This document shows, piece after piece, positions 31,272 to 40,744 of a stretch of 64,000 nucleotides of DNA. Each line of letters starts with the position of its first letter. Position 1 is the first letter of the stretch. A model generated the notes under the pieces. The model worked only from the letters and a program-made list of their open reading frames with translations. It had not been told where the DNA came from and did no database searches. Source of the stretch: Prorocentrum cordatum (Eukaryota > Sar > Dinophyceae > Prorocentrales > Prorocentraceae); NCBI GenBank assembly GCA_963575745.1, contig CAUYUJ010014623.1, positions 76,001 through 140,000 of the forward strand. Direction: 5' to 3'. Both the position numbers and the translations under genes were made by a program.

Positions 31272-31955
31272 GTGCTCGATATATCCAGCGGCAGCGTTTC
31301 ATCCCAATATATTATTTTGAAAAAAGTCAGCAGGGGCCAAATTGCTGATGTGAAGCAACATAGGTCTCGTACGGAGGCCGAGGAGCAGCGGTGCCAGGCA
31401 GCGCTGCAGGCTGCACGCGCCACGGCGCTGGAGGCCAAGCAGGCCGAGGAGGCGGCTCGCGCGCACCAGGTCGAGGTCCAGGCGCGTGTCGCTGCCGAAG
31501 GGCCGAGCCGAGGTGTCGCCAACGATGTGGACGTGCTCCGAGTGCAGTGCGTCGTCCACCTTGCAGGCCGAGTGGGCGCCAGCCTCGACGAGCTTGGGCT
31601 GGCAGCGGGCCTCACCAAGCTGGCGGCCGACCTGGAGCGGAGGGCTGCTGAGGAGTTGGCTGCAGCTCTTGGTGGTGAGCCACCTGCTGCTGGTGGGGGC
31701 GATGCCGCACCGCCTGGAGGCCCAGGGCAGCCAGCAGCTGCCCCAAGGGGAGCGCCAGGAGGTGGAGGTGAGCCAGCAGCACCTGCGATGGCCGTGGATG
31801 AAGAAGCTGCGCCCCTCACCGAGGAAGAGGAGGCATGGCTTCCAGGTGCAGCTGCAGCGCCTGACGGAGCCACCCAGCCAGACCAGCACAATCGCTACGT
31901 CGAGGTGCTGCAGCAGGCGTACTCACGGCTGGCGAAGAGGCAACGGCAAGGGTAA
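31272..31955 (+). CDS. LINE ORF1-like coiled-coil/proline-rich protein
   Basis: The ORF has 227 codons. Residues about 28-75 form an Ala/Glu/Gln-rich coiled coil (RCQAALQAARATALEAKQAE). A folded-looking part follows (VQCVVHLAGRVGASLDELGL), then a Gly/Pro/Ala-rich stretch (about 130-190) and an acidic C-terminus. It lies directly upstream of an endonuclease/RT frame and ends in TAA whose last base starts an ATG (TAATG), an arrangement known for termination-reinitiation in some LINEs. ORF1 proteins bind element RNA. No zinc knuckle or RRM is visible. The start at 31272 is the first Met; stops precede it. Confidence 0.5.
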   Translation: MLDISSGSVSSQYIILKKVSRGQIADVKQHRSRTEAEEQRCQAALQAARATALEAKQAEEAARAHQVEVQARVAAEGPSRGVANDVDVLRVQCVVHLAGRVGASLDELGLAAGLTKLAADLERRAAEELAAALGGEPPAAGGGDAAPPGGPGQPAAAPRGAPGGGGEPAAPAMAVDEEAAPLTEEEEAWLPGAAAAPDGATQPDQHNRYVEVLQQAYSRLAKRQRQG

Positions 31956-33190
31956 TGCGCTGCTCTACGTGGTGCTGGAGGGTTCAAGGATCGGGTTCGC
32001 GCCGTCTCTGTGGGCACAGGAGGTCAGGCAGTTGCTGCGGGACTTCAACCTCGTGGTGCCGTGGAGCGCTGGGGACGAGGTTCGAGATGACAGCGGTGGT
32101 CCCGAGGTTCTCCCCTGTGTGTGTGTGGGAATGGCAGTCCGATGTCCATCCAGCCAGGCAGCCGTATGGAATCGCGGATATGGGCCAATTCAAATGGAGG
32201 AGGCTGCGGACACGGATGCGAGGCCCCGCTGCGCCACAGGAGGGCATAGGTAATTGCGAGAGGGCCCGCCGTCCTGGCGCAGCAGCACCGGGGGCTTGCC
32301 CCGTTCGCCCTCTCGGAAGCCCAGCAGCGGCGAGCGCGCCCTTGAGAGGGCTCGCCGCGGCGTTGGCAAAGGCGGGGGAAGAGCAGCTGTTGCGGCGCCG
32401 TGGGCGCGAGAAACATGGCGAGGAGTGGCAGGTGGCCATTCTCGACTTCAACGCTTTCAGTAACTTCGACAAGTGCATGGAGGTGAAGGAGTTGCAGTGC
32501 TGCGCCGCGGTGCTGTTCCAGGAGACCAGGTTGACGGCTGGCAGGGGCAGCGACGCGGAGGCCCAGGTGCGCGCAGCAGGTTGGAGAGGACGGTGTACAG
32601 CAGCCATCGCTTCCGAGGCTGGAGGTCTTGGCGCTGGAGGGCTGCTGACGATGGTCAGGGAGATGCATGGTTTGGCGGAGCTGAGGGTGAAGCAACTGGC
32701 AATGGTGGTGCCAGGCAGGATGCACGTGGCCTGCTACTCAGGGGTGTGCAAGGGTGGCGCCCAGCTCATCAACGTGTACCTGGAGGCTGGCGTTGGGCTG
32801 AACCAGACCAGCAGGAGGGCGTTGCTCGATCTAGCGAGGTGTCTCGAGCAGTTCAGGAGGCCGTGCGCCGTAGGAGGCGACTTCAAAGCGGAGCACGGCG
32901 AGCTGGCGCAGGGCGGCCTCCCGCAGCGCTTCGACGCGGAGGTCGCGAGGCCAGCGGTGGTGACGCGCACCGCCCCGGGCAGGATCATCTACTTCTCGTT
33001 GGTCTCGCGCGAGACGCAGGTAGTCAGTGTGCAGGTGGTGCATGGCTCGCTTGTGTTTCCCCATTCGCCCGTCATCCTGAACGCCAAGGTTCTCGGAGCA
33101 CGGCAGTGGCAACAGATCGCGCAGGCGCCCAAGCTCTTCCCCAGTGTAAGGCCGTTGGGCTGCTGCAGGTCTGACCCGGGTGCCAAGCGG
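31955..33190 (+). pseudogene. LINE endonuclease domain (exonuclease-endonuclease-phosphatase fold)
   Basis: Frame 2 ORF. The first 150 residues are Arg/Ala-rich and may be out of frame for true coding. From about residue 160 come VAILDFNAFSNF (motif with Asn), AAVLFQETRL (catalytic Glu), GGAQLINVYLEAG, CAVGGDFKAE (Gly-Gly-Asp-Phe; the usual following Asn is Lys), GRIIYFSLVS (normally Ile-Asp-Tyr/Phe) and FPHSPVIL (the His of the final motif). These are the landmarks of the apurinic-type endonuclease that nicks target DNA in LINEs. Coding then moves to frame 3 near 33180. Probably weak or inactive because of the changed Asn and Asp. Confidence 0.75.
32146..32226 (+). repeat. 75-80 bp direct repeat, upstream copy
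   Basis: CCAGCCAGGCAGCCGTATGG, AATCGCGGATATGGGCCAAT and TCAAATGGAGGAGGCTGCGG match the copy at 36947-37022 at roughly 80 percent. The two copies bracket the endonuclease-RT-RNase H part. Confidence 0.8.
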
Positions 33191-34575
33191 GTCGAAGTCG
33201 GGCAGTCAGCGCAGCGGGTGCTCCATGGAGTGCGAGGAGATGCAGCGGGGGACGCGAGCATGGCTGGTCGGCCCACGGCGTCGACGGTGGCCTGGTGCAG
33301 GTTCCTCACTGCAGAGGAGCAAGACTTGGTGGAAATATTTCAAGTTGAAGAAAATGCACATCGGTGCGTCGGGCGCCCCGAACGCGCAGTCACCAAGCGG
33401 GCGCGGCACGGCAGTCAAAGGGGCGCGGTCGCCAAGGATCACGGCTGAGGCGGCATGGCTGGCCAGGGTGGCCAACTGCTTGGGGGCGGCGGCGCAGGGC
33501 CCGAGGCCCGGGGAGAAGGCGGCGGCGCTGAGGGGCCTTCCCCGTCTGGCGCGGGGCGCGCCGCAGCGGCTGCAGGCCGTGGCTGACCAGTAGCAGGCCT
33601 CCGGCGCCCACCACGCCGTGGGCTCGGCTGGAGCAGCGCTGCGGTGGCGGGAGGCAGCGCAGGGCGAAGAGGTTAGCCGTGCGCCCGCCGAGGCGTTGCG
33701 CTGGATAGCTGAGCAGGCACGCGCTGATGCTCAAGCCTAGGCGCAGCGGGACCCGGGGGATAGAGGGCGGCAGTTCGACGAGTGGACCCAGCTGCAGTTG
33801 CGAGGAGGAGCATGAGGGTTACACGCCGTCACGCGCGTACCCATCGGTTGGCAGGACAGCCCAGCTGACCGGGGGCAGGCGCGGGGCACGCCAGCCAGCC
33901 AGGAGATAGAGGTACGCCAGTTGGGAGAGGAGTGGCGGAGGCTATGGAGGGCCGAGCGCGAGCAGGTCAGCGCGCGCTGGCCCAAGGACCTGGGCGAGCG
34001 CCCTCCCAGGCCCTCCGTGGACGAGCTGAGGGAGCGTCTGAGGGCCTTGCGGCACGGCGCAGCAGCCTCCTTCGAGGGCATTCGTCCGAGGCAGCTGCTG
34101 GAGCTGTGCGATGGGGCGTTGGAGACGCTGACCGACGTCCTGATGGAGGTGGAAAGAGCAGCGGAGTGGCCCAGCCTCGCCACCAAAGTGCGCTTCCTCG
34201 CGAAGCGGCTGGGCGGAGCACGGCCGATCGCGATCATCATGGCGTTGGCGAGGGCGCAGGCTCGCCCCGGGATCTGGGCCGCCCGAGGCCGCGGGCGTGA
34301 AAGGGCGGCGCGGCAGCAGGCGGCGGAGTGCGAGTGGGCGACGGCCAAAGGGCGCCAAGAGCGAGATCCAGAAGCGCCGGTGTCGGTGCTCGTGATGATC
34401 GGCCTGCTGAAGGCGCGCGAGCAAGTGCGTCGCCGCCACCTCGTCGAGACAGCGGTCAGGACTGGCTTCCCGCTGTGGCAGTTGAAGCTACATATCGACA
34501 TGCACCGCTCGCCCCGACGGTTGGCTCTCGGCGTTGGCGCGGGCGGCGAGCTTCAGGCCAAGCGGTTTTGCCTGG
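33191..34575 (+). pseudogene. LINE linker and reverse transcriptase N-terminal part
   Basis: Frame 3 continues from the endonuclease (KTWWKYFKLKK near 33325) with stops at 33591, 33738 and 33813, then is open from 33921 (EEWRRLWRAEREQVSARWPK). RT landmarks: ASFEGIRPRQLLEL, VRFLAKRLGGARPIAIIMAL (the lysine-gly-gly-arg-pro-ile of LINE RTs), then VSVLVMIGLLKAREQVRRRH where motif A normally has an Asp; that Asp is missing. FPLWQLKLHIDMHRSPRR and ALGVG follow. Coding moves to frame 2 near 34563. Confidence 0.7.
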
Positions 34576-34870
34576 GGACGGGTTCGCCGCGCTTGTGCTC
34601 AAGATGCTGCTCTTGGCTCCGTTGGATAGGCTACGCGTGGCGCACCCGACAGTGGGGCTCAAGGTCGCGGTCAACGACGTCATTGTGAAGAGGACAGGCA
34701 GTTTGGCGAGGACAGTGCGTGAGGTAGGAGATGCCGTCTTCAGGCACACGGCGTTGCTAGGCGAGGCGGGCTTGCAGGTCGCGAAGAAGAAGTCGCGAAC
34801 CCTGGCAAGTCACCCGAAAGCGCGCAGCACTTGCGCAGCGCCTGAGGAGGCCGCTGGGCGTGATCGATGT
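34560..34870 (+). pseudogene. LINE reverse transcriptase, motif B-D segment
   Basis: In frame 2: VLPGDGFAALVLKMLLLAPL is motif B-like (normally Gly-Cys-x-Phe-Ala), and GLKVAVNDVIVKRTG is the place of the (Y/F)xDD box and reads Val-Asn-Asp, so the first catalytic Asp is Asn. AGLQVAKKKSRTL fits motif D. A further shift to frame 3 occurs at about 34800-34870. With motif A also altered this RT cannot be active. Confidence 0.7.
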
Positions 34871-36945
34871 CGAGCAGGATCGGGACCTGGGCGTCGACTT
34901 CAGCGGCGGCAAGAGGATATACAGAGCAGTGAGCGGGCAGAGGCTGCAGGCGGCGCAGCAGAGGTCGAAGAGGTTCGGAGTGCTCAAGAAGGGCAAGGTG
35001 AAGAGGAGGGCGGCCAGCAGGGTCGTCAAGACAGGGCTGCAACCCAGTGTCGCGCATGGGGTGGCGGTGTCAGGCATGGCGACGGGCGTGCTGGACAAGG
35101 CTAGGAGCTTGGCCTTTTGCGCGACGGCACCCAGCACGGCGGGTAGGTCGCGCGCGTTCTCCCTGATGCTGCAGCCTGGCCTGGATCCCGTCATCCACGC
35201 GACGCTGGCGCTCGTGATGAGGCTGCTCCGAGCGCGATGGGAAGGCTGGGTCCCGTCTCACATGATGGATTTTTGCTTGTGCGACGACAGGGCCGCGAAT
35301 TGGGCGCACGTCCAAGGCCCGATGTCGGCTGTTGTGGTGACGTTGAGGCGCGCGGGCTGGCACGTCAAGGACCACGAGCGGTGGAAGTGGCGCGACGGGT
35401 CGATCCCGAGGCCCTTCGACGCCGCCCCCTGGGTCGTCAAGAAGCTGCTGCTGAGGGCCATTGAGCCGCGACAGTGGCAGCAAGTGGCCGCCTCGCCAGG
35501 CTGCGAGCACCTGGCCAGCGGCGGGGTCCTTGAGCCGCTAGCGCGGCTCACGGCATCGGGCATCGTCAGCGGCGTGCGCGAGCAGAGAGATCCAGGGCAG
35601 AGGGTCAGCAGGAGGGCGAGGCTCACCGCGGAGGAGAAGGGCTACGTAACTTCGCTGGTCACCCACGGACAGCGGCCGCAGGCGAGGAAGGCGGATGCAG
35701 GCACGGTGGCCTCGGGCGCGTGTCTCCTACGCTGGGCGAGAGGCGCGCCGTTGCACAGGCATTGCGACTGCGACGCTTGGAAGGAGGTGCTGACTACGCC
35801 GGGTGCGGTTTCCTCCCTGAGAGCCAGATCGGACACGCAGGAGGCGGTGCTGATGCTGGAGAGGTGCCCGTGGCCAGCCCAGTCGGGCCTCTGCGGGCCC
35901 GCGCCTTCCAGCGGCATCTGCTGGCGAGGACAGCATGACGGGGTCGTGCCGCCAGGGGGGGGCTACTTGGGCGGGTCGGCGCTCGAGGTTGAGTTCGACG
36001 GCTACGCGCCCGTGGGTTGGGGCCTGGTGGCGCTCAAGCCTGATGGCGATGAGTGCCTCATGTCGGTCGCGGGTCAGTTGTGCGGGCAGTGCGTGGACAT
36101 CAACGGCGGGGAGTTCATGGCCTTTATCATCCTGATGCGGGTGGGGATGGCTCCCATCGTGGCGGTCGTGGATTCCAAGTGCGTGTGCAACGGGGTCGTG
36201 AAGGCTGGTCGTGCAGGCGTCGCGCGCTACTGCCACGCGCGGGGGCATTTGCGGCGCGCGGCCTGGGTGCGAGCACGCCAGACACAGCGACAGGTGCGTG
36301 ATGGAGAGATAACCTACCGTGACTGGCTGGGCAACAAGCGCGCTGACGCGGCAGCCAGGTCAGCAGCGGAGGCAGGCAGGATTGCGGCTGCGGGTCGCGC
36401 TAAGCTGCAGGCCGAATGTAGCCTCGTGGACGGGGTCGCGATGTGGTGCAGTGCCGTGGGCAGCTGGGCCCAGGGCAGCGACGCGCGTCACAGGAAGGCG
36501 ATGCCACAGGGCGCAGTGGGCGGCCGAGCAGCGAGGAAGGAGGACGCCAGCAATGCGCGCGACCTGCGCGGAGCTCCGGGGAAGCAGCGGCGCACGCTGC
36601 AGGTGGCAGAGTCGGCAAGGCGAGCTCCCAGGCTCCATCCTGGGGGAGGCGATGAAGGCGAACGGTGCGCTGAAGGCCCGCGGTCTGCCGGCCCATCGAC
36701 TCGTTGGGATCGAGCCGCAGGTGGGCGCGCAGCTGGAGAGGAAGGTGCCCCTGGTGGCGCGCCTTTGCGGCGGGGCCACTGGCGCGGCGCGAGCCGGCAG
36801 CTTCGCCGGGCGCTGCGAGCCGCCGACACCTACGGACAAGGCGGCGGTGGCGAGGCTGGAGAGCAAGCTGGCGCCCAAGGTGTCCAGCAGAGTGGCCGTC
36901 GAGGTGCGCGACCTCGTCGAGGGCGGCAGCGCTGCCACTGCACTG
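34860..36945 (+). CDS. LINE RT thumb region and RNase H domain
   Basis: The ORF (712 codons to 36998) begins with LGVDFSGGKR, typical after the RT palm, then a long conserved helical region (AAQQRSKRFGVLKKGKVKRR; LVMRLLRARWEGWVPSHMMD; WHVKDHERWKWRDG). A small Cys/His cluster reads HRHCDCDAW. The RNase H fold follows at about residues 365-520: VEFDGYAPVGWGLVAL (first Asp), INGGEFMAFI (Glu), AVVDSKCVCNGV (Asp) and DWLGNKRADAAA (last Asp). All four acidic residues are present. RNase H removes the RNA strand during reverse transcription. The Met at 34860 is internal to the original polyprotein. The last 50 codons enter the repeat at 36947. Confidence 0.75.
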
Positions 36946-36946
36946 A

Positions 36947-37022
36947 CGTCCAGCCAGGCTGCCGCATGGAATCGCGGTTGTGTGCCAGTTCAAGTTGAGG
37001 AGGCTGCGGGCGCGGGCGGGGG
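36947..37022 (+). repeat. 75-80 bp direct repeat, downstream copy
   Basis: CCAGCCAGGCTGCCGCATGG, AATCGCGGTTGTGTGCCAGT and TCAAGTTGAGGAGGCTGCGG, followed by a run of 14 G. Confidence 0.8.
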
Positions 37023-37049
37023 GGGGGGGGGGCGGCTGGCCCGGCCTCG

Positions 37050-37860
37050 ACGACGAGCGGGCTCGACGCGGCGGCCCCCAGAGGGGTGGAAGAGCCGCCA
37101 GTGCGGCGCCGCCAGGGGCCCCCGTCGCGGTCTCACCGGCCTGCAGGCGGGGGCGAGGAGGAAGCGGCGGGCGCCGCAGCGGCGACCGAGGAGGCGGTGC
37201 GAGGCAAGGTCGCGTCGCTCCTCGCGGCCTACCGCCACGGCTGCGCCGCTGCGGAGCCGTGCGGCGCTGCTCGGGGTCCCTCGGCGCGGGCGGCCTGCTG
37301 TCGGCCCTGCCCTGGACTGGCACCTCGACCAGAGCTCCGTCGGCCAGAGGCTCGCGTCGCACATGGCGCCGCATGCTGGGGCGGCGCTGGCGGCGCGGCC
37401 AAGGAGCGGCTCAGCGGCGCGCGGGCCTCCCGCCTCGACATGTGCGTCGGACTCGGCGCGCGTGAACCGAGTGAGTCGACTTCTGGGGCGCCGAGGAGCC
37501 CTTCGGCGAGGTCGGCTCGACGTCACCCCCCCCTGGCCTGGCCTCGGTGGACAGCGGGCTGGGCGCGGCGGCTCCCAGAGGGGTGTGGAGGCGGAGGTCG
37601 CCGCAGCGGCGACCGAGGAGGCAGTGCGTGGCCAGGTCACGTCGCTCCTCGCGGCCTACCGCCGCTGCGGGGCTGTGCGAAGCCGCGGGCGAGCGCGCGT
37701 GGGGCCGAGCCTGGTCGGGCTGCTGCATTCGTTTCGGATCCTGGCGGCGCGGGGCCCCTGGCGGTCTCCGCGGGGCCCGTTCCTGGGGCGCCGCCAGGCC
37801 CGAGGGCTGGGGGGTGAGTGCGGCTGTCCAACACCCCGCGCTGCGGGGTGCTAGTTGCTC
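37050..37860 (+). repeat. GC-rich ~430-500 bp duplication downstream of the LINE
   Basis: GACCGAGGAGGCGGTGCGAG..CTCCTCGCGGCCTACCGCC (37183) recurs as GACCGAGGAGGCAGTGCGTG..CTCCTCGCGGCCTACCGCC (37612). CGCGGCGGCCCCCAGAGGGG (37064) recurs as CGCGGCGGCTCCCAGAGGGG (37563). The translated shared core is EEAVRG(K/Q)V(A/T)SLLAAYR. The long ORF (36319-37854) crosses it but in a frame that does not match the RNase H frame; coding is doubtful. The segment ends with a small hairpin, CACCCCGCGCTGCGGGGTGC, at about 37831-37850. Confidence 0.55.
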
Positions 37861-37964
37861 GCACTCACGCGGCGTCGGGTATCCTCGTCGCCTGGGGCCG
37901 TGCCTGTGCGCGGCAGCGAGGCGAGACGGCGTGACCGTTCGCCTTCAGGCCGTGCGCGTCCTCT

Positions 37965-38115
37965 TTCTCCTCCTCACCCTCATCCTCTTTCTCCTCTCTC
38001 CCCTTCTTCCTCTGATTTCTCCTCCTCCTCCTTTTCTTCCTCCTCCTTTTCGTGTACCTCCTGTTCCTCCTCCTCCTCCTCCTCCTCCTCCTCCTCCTCC
38101 TCCCCCTCCTCCTCC
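37965..38115 (+). repeat. (TCC)n-rich microsatellite
   Basis: Interrupted CTCCTC/TTCCTC text passes into pure (TCC)n at about 38060-38115. Confidence 0.9.
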
Positions 38116-39299
38116 TCGGGCCTCAAAGGGCCCGCGGCTGACCCAAGAAGGCCAAGAGAGCGTTGTTTTGTTGCCCTCTGGCGGGCAACGTTTGCTACCC
38201 GCCCCCCCCCCGGGCAACGCTGATGATCGTACGTTCTTCGGTAGTGGAGGGCGGGCCCCTTCTTCTCAGCAGGTCTTAGGCTGTGCTCGCAGGCATGGCG
38301 CGATGCTGAAAAAAGGCATGTGTGGTGTTCACAAACGTGTTGTGGCGTGCGCAGGTTCCCCACCTGTTGCGGCGCCGAATGCACAGGCCTGGCGTGGTGC
38401 AACAAACTTTGTTTCGGTGCTCACATGCCTGTTGTGGCGCCTGCTGGCTATTGCAGTGCGCAAGCTAGAGTGATTGACGTCTGCATCCCTATGTGCTCTT
38501 CCCCTGCTCTTCCTATGTGTGGAACTCTGGAAGCAATGCTGCCACGGGATTTCGCAGCCATGTATGGGTGGAGCAACGGTTATCCCGCGCCTGTTACAAT
38601 TAGCGCTGACGACGGCGAGGCGACGTCGAACAATGCCATTGGCGAGGCGACGTCGAACGATGCCATGAGTGCTGTTGCTGTATGGCATAACATAATCCTG
38701 CTTCCCCCCGCCTGCTCCACCGCCTACGAATGTCTTCCCCTTTCTTCGTCGTTGATTGCCCTTCCTCCTCCTCCTCCTCTCCTTCCTCTTCCCCTCTGGA
38801 TTGCGCTGGTCGTCATTGGGATTAAATGGACGTTTGGGCCATACGGTGTTGTCCGCGCCGCGCCATTGCCCCTTCGCCTCTTCCTTCACCTCGCTCTTCC
38901 TCGTCCTCCTCGTATGTTTTCTGTCGCATTCGCGTGCCGGATTTCGTGACATTTGCGTTGCGTGCGGGCGCGCCGAGGTACGACGTTGCTGTTCGATCTT
39001 ATGTGTCCATGTGTTCGTTTAACAACATATCCCATATCCTTCCAACCGCGCCCACCTCTCACTTCGCTCCCGAGTTCCCCCACCTCGTTCCCGAGTCCCC
39101 CGTCTTCTCATACATGTCCATTTCAGTTTGGCCGTTTCGTTCGAAGCAAGCAACAATTGAGTTTGCCAAAACTTCATTGAGCGCCAACCCAGCAGCTTGC
39201 GTACCATCGATACTACTCTCCAGGTGCTGCCGTGTGCACGGTTGACGTGGTGAGGGTTTCCGCGGCCTGTGGCGGGCCCCGCAAAACAAAATATCGCAA
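38116..39299. other. No gene; weak TGTTGTGGCG repeats and CCTCCTC text
   Basis: 38310-38450 contains TGTTGTGGCG at about 30-base spacing, a sparse form of the array at 39.3 kb. GGCGAGGCGACGTCGAACRATGCCAT is duplicated in tandem at about 38617/38641. The ORF at 38826-39245 has no recognisable domain. Confidence 0.5.
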
Positions 39300-39665
39300 G
39301 TTATTGATGTGCCCGTTGGCACGTTTTGTTGTAGACGGGCGCTGTGGTGCACGGAAGCATTGTGGTGTGCGCGGGCGCGCTGTGGTGCACATGGTTGTCG
39401 TGGTGCACGCGGGCGCTCCAGTGTATACGACCGCTCTGGCACACGCAGGCAGTTTGATGTACACAAGCGTTGTTGCGCACACGTTTGCTGCAGTATACAG
39501 ATTTTGCGGCGTACGTGGGCGATCTGGTGGCGTTGTGCACACAGGTGTTGTGGTGTACCGAACCACTGTGGTGCATTCGGGCGGTTTTGTCTTGCACAGG
39601 TGCATTCGGCACTGTAGCGTGCGCAGGGAGTGCAGCGCACGCAGGCAATTGATGTGCCGATGGCG
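39300..39665 (+). repeat. 27-30 bp minisatellite GTGGTGCACRCGGGCGC
   Basis: About 12 diverged units (GGGCGCTGTGGTGCACGGAA, GTGTGCGCGGGCGCGCTGTG, GTGGTGCACGCGGGCGCTCC and so on). ORFs are open on both strands across it because the unit is near a multiple of three. Confidence 0.75.
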
Positions 39666-40740
39666 CGGACGCACCCCTGCGGGCGCACGCTGCGGCCGCC
39701 GTTACTATTACCCGCCGGCCCAACACCCCCCCTGGTAGCAGCCGTACGGGTAATAGCCATGTCAGTGTGTAGTTAGCCTGGCGGTGCCTCTTTCCCACAA
39801 GCCGATCAACGGCTTGCGCCCGCTTTGATGACTGGTGGGGTAGTAGGCCCTGAGGGCCCGCCCTGCCCCGAGGGTGTGGTCACCAATTAGTTGTTTGTTT
39901 TGCCCGCCGCAGTCGGTGCCACAGCACAGGTTTCGATCACTTGCGCTTCGTTTCCCTCAGCGAGAGTTTGGTCGGTTCCAGACGCATCCGCTCCAGCTGC
40001 GCCAGCAGTAAGATCGCAGAATGCTCGATCCAATTGAGTGGGATTTCGGTCTTCTTGCATTTGTTAGCTATTCGCCCGAAGATTTGCCAGTCGCGCACTT
40101 TGCCGCCTGCGCGTCCTGCCGGATGCATGGCTCAGTGGTGGTGTTGGAGCATAGGTTTCGAAAGTTCAGGTTGAAGCACAGTTGCGTTCTGCTTCGGGGC
40201 GTGGTCCCCGCATCCTGGGCGTTTTGATCAGACCATCGCCCAGTCTTCTTACAATTTAAATACGCGTAGGCTTTTCGTTATGCTATTCGCGCCTTTGCGC
40301 CTATATTGTCGGCGAGACTCGGTTAGAAGGAGTTGTTTGTGCTTGTCTAGTGAGCTATCGGCGGTGCTGTGTTAGTCCAACCAAGGTCCGAGTTTTTATG
40401 GCCAAGGGCAGTGCAGCATGACCGAATCCCTTCCGCATCAGTCGCGAAGCCAGTTGCTCCACAACGGACTGACTCATCATCCTCCCTCGCTGGCCCTCGT
40501 CTCACGGGATCCACACGGATCTCCCAGGCCAGCGCGGAATTCTCGGATCAGCTTTGGCGCCCCTGGTCGATGACACCGTGCCCCGTGCAGACTTCAGAAT
40601 GAACGGCCGCGGTCGGGCAGCTAACGATTGCCTAAGCATCTCCTGTCCTCTTCGGCGTCCTGTGCAACTCAGCGCGTGGCATGTTTTTGATTCCCTCTGG
40701 CTGGTGTAGTCATTCGAATTCAGTCGGCGCAATAGATGCC
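39666..40740. other. Unassigned stretch with inverted repeat and short ORFs
   Basis: CTATTACCCG (39705-39714) and CGGGTAATAG (39747-39756) are perfect inverted repeats. Short ORFs overlap at 39937-40227 on both strands (+: IEWDFGLLAFVSYSPEDLPV; -: WQIFGRIANKCKKTEIPLNW). The minus-strand chain looks more protein-like, but I cannot assign it. No function is claimed. Confidence 0.4.
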
Positions 40741-40744
40741 GGAA

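Noticed and set aside
36319-37854. 511-codon ORF downstream of the LINE
   Set aside because: It lies in a different frame from the RNase H ORF over their overlap and is Arg/Ala/Gly-rich as expected for GC-rich DNA.
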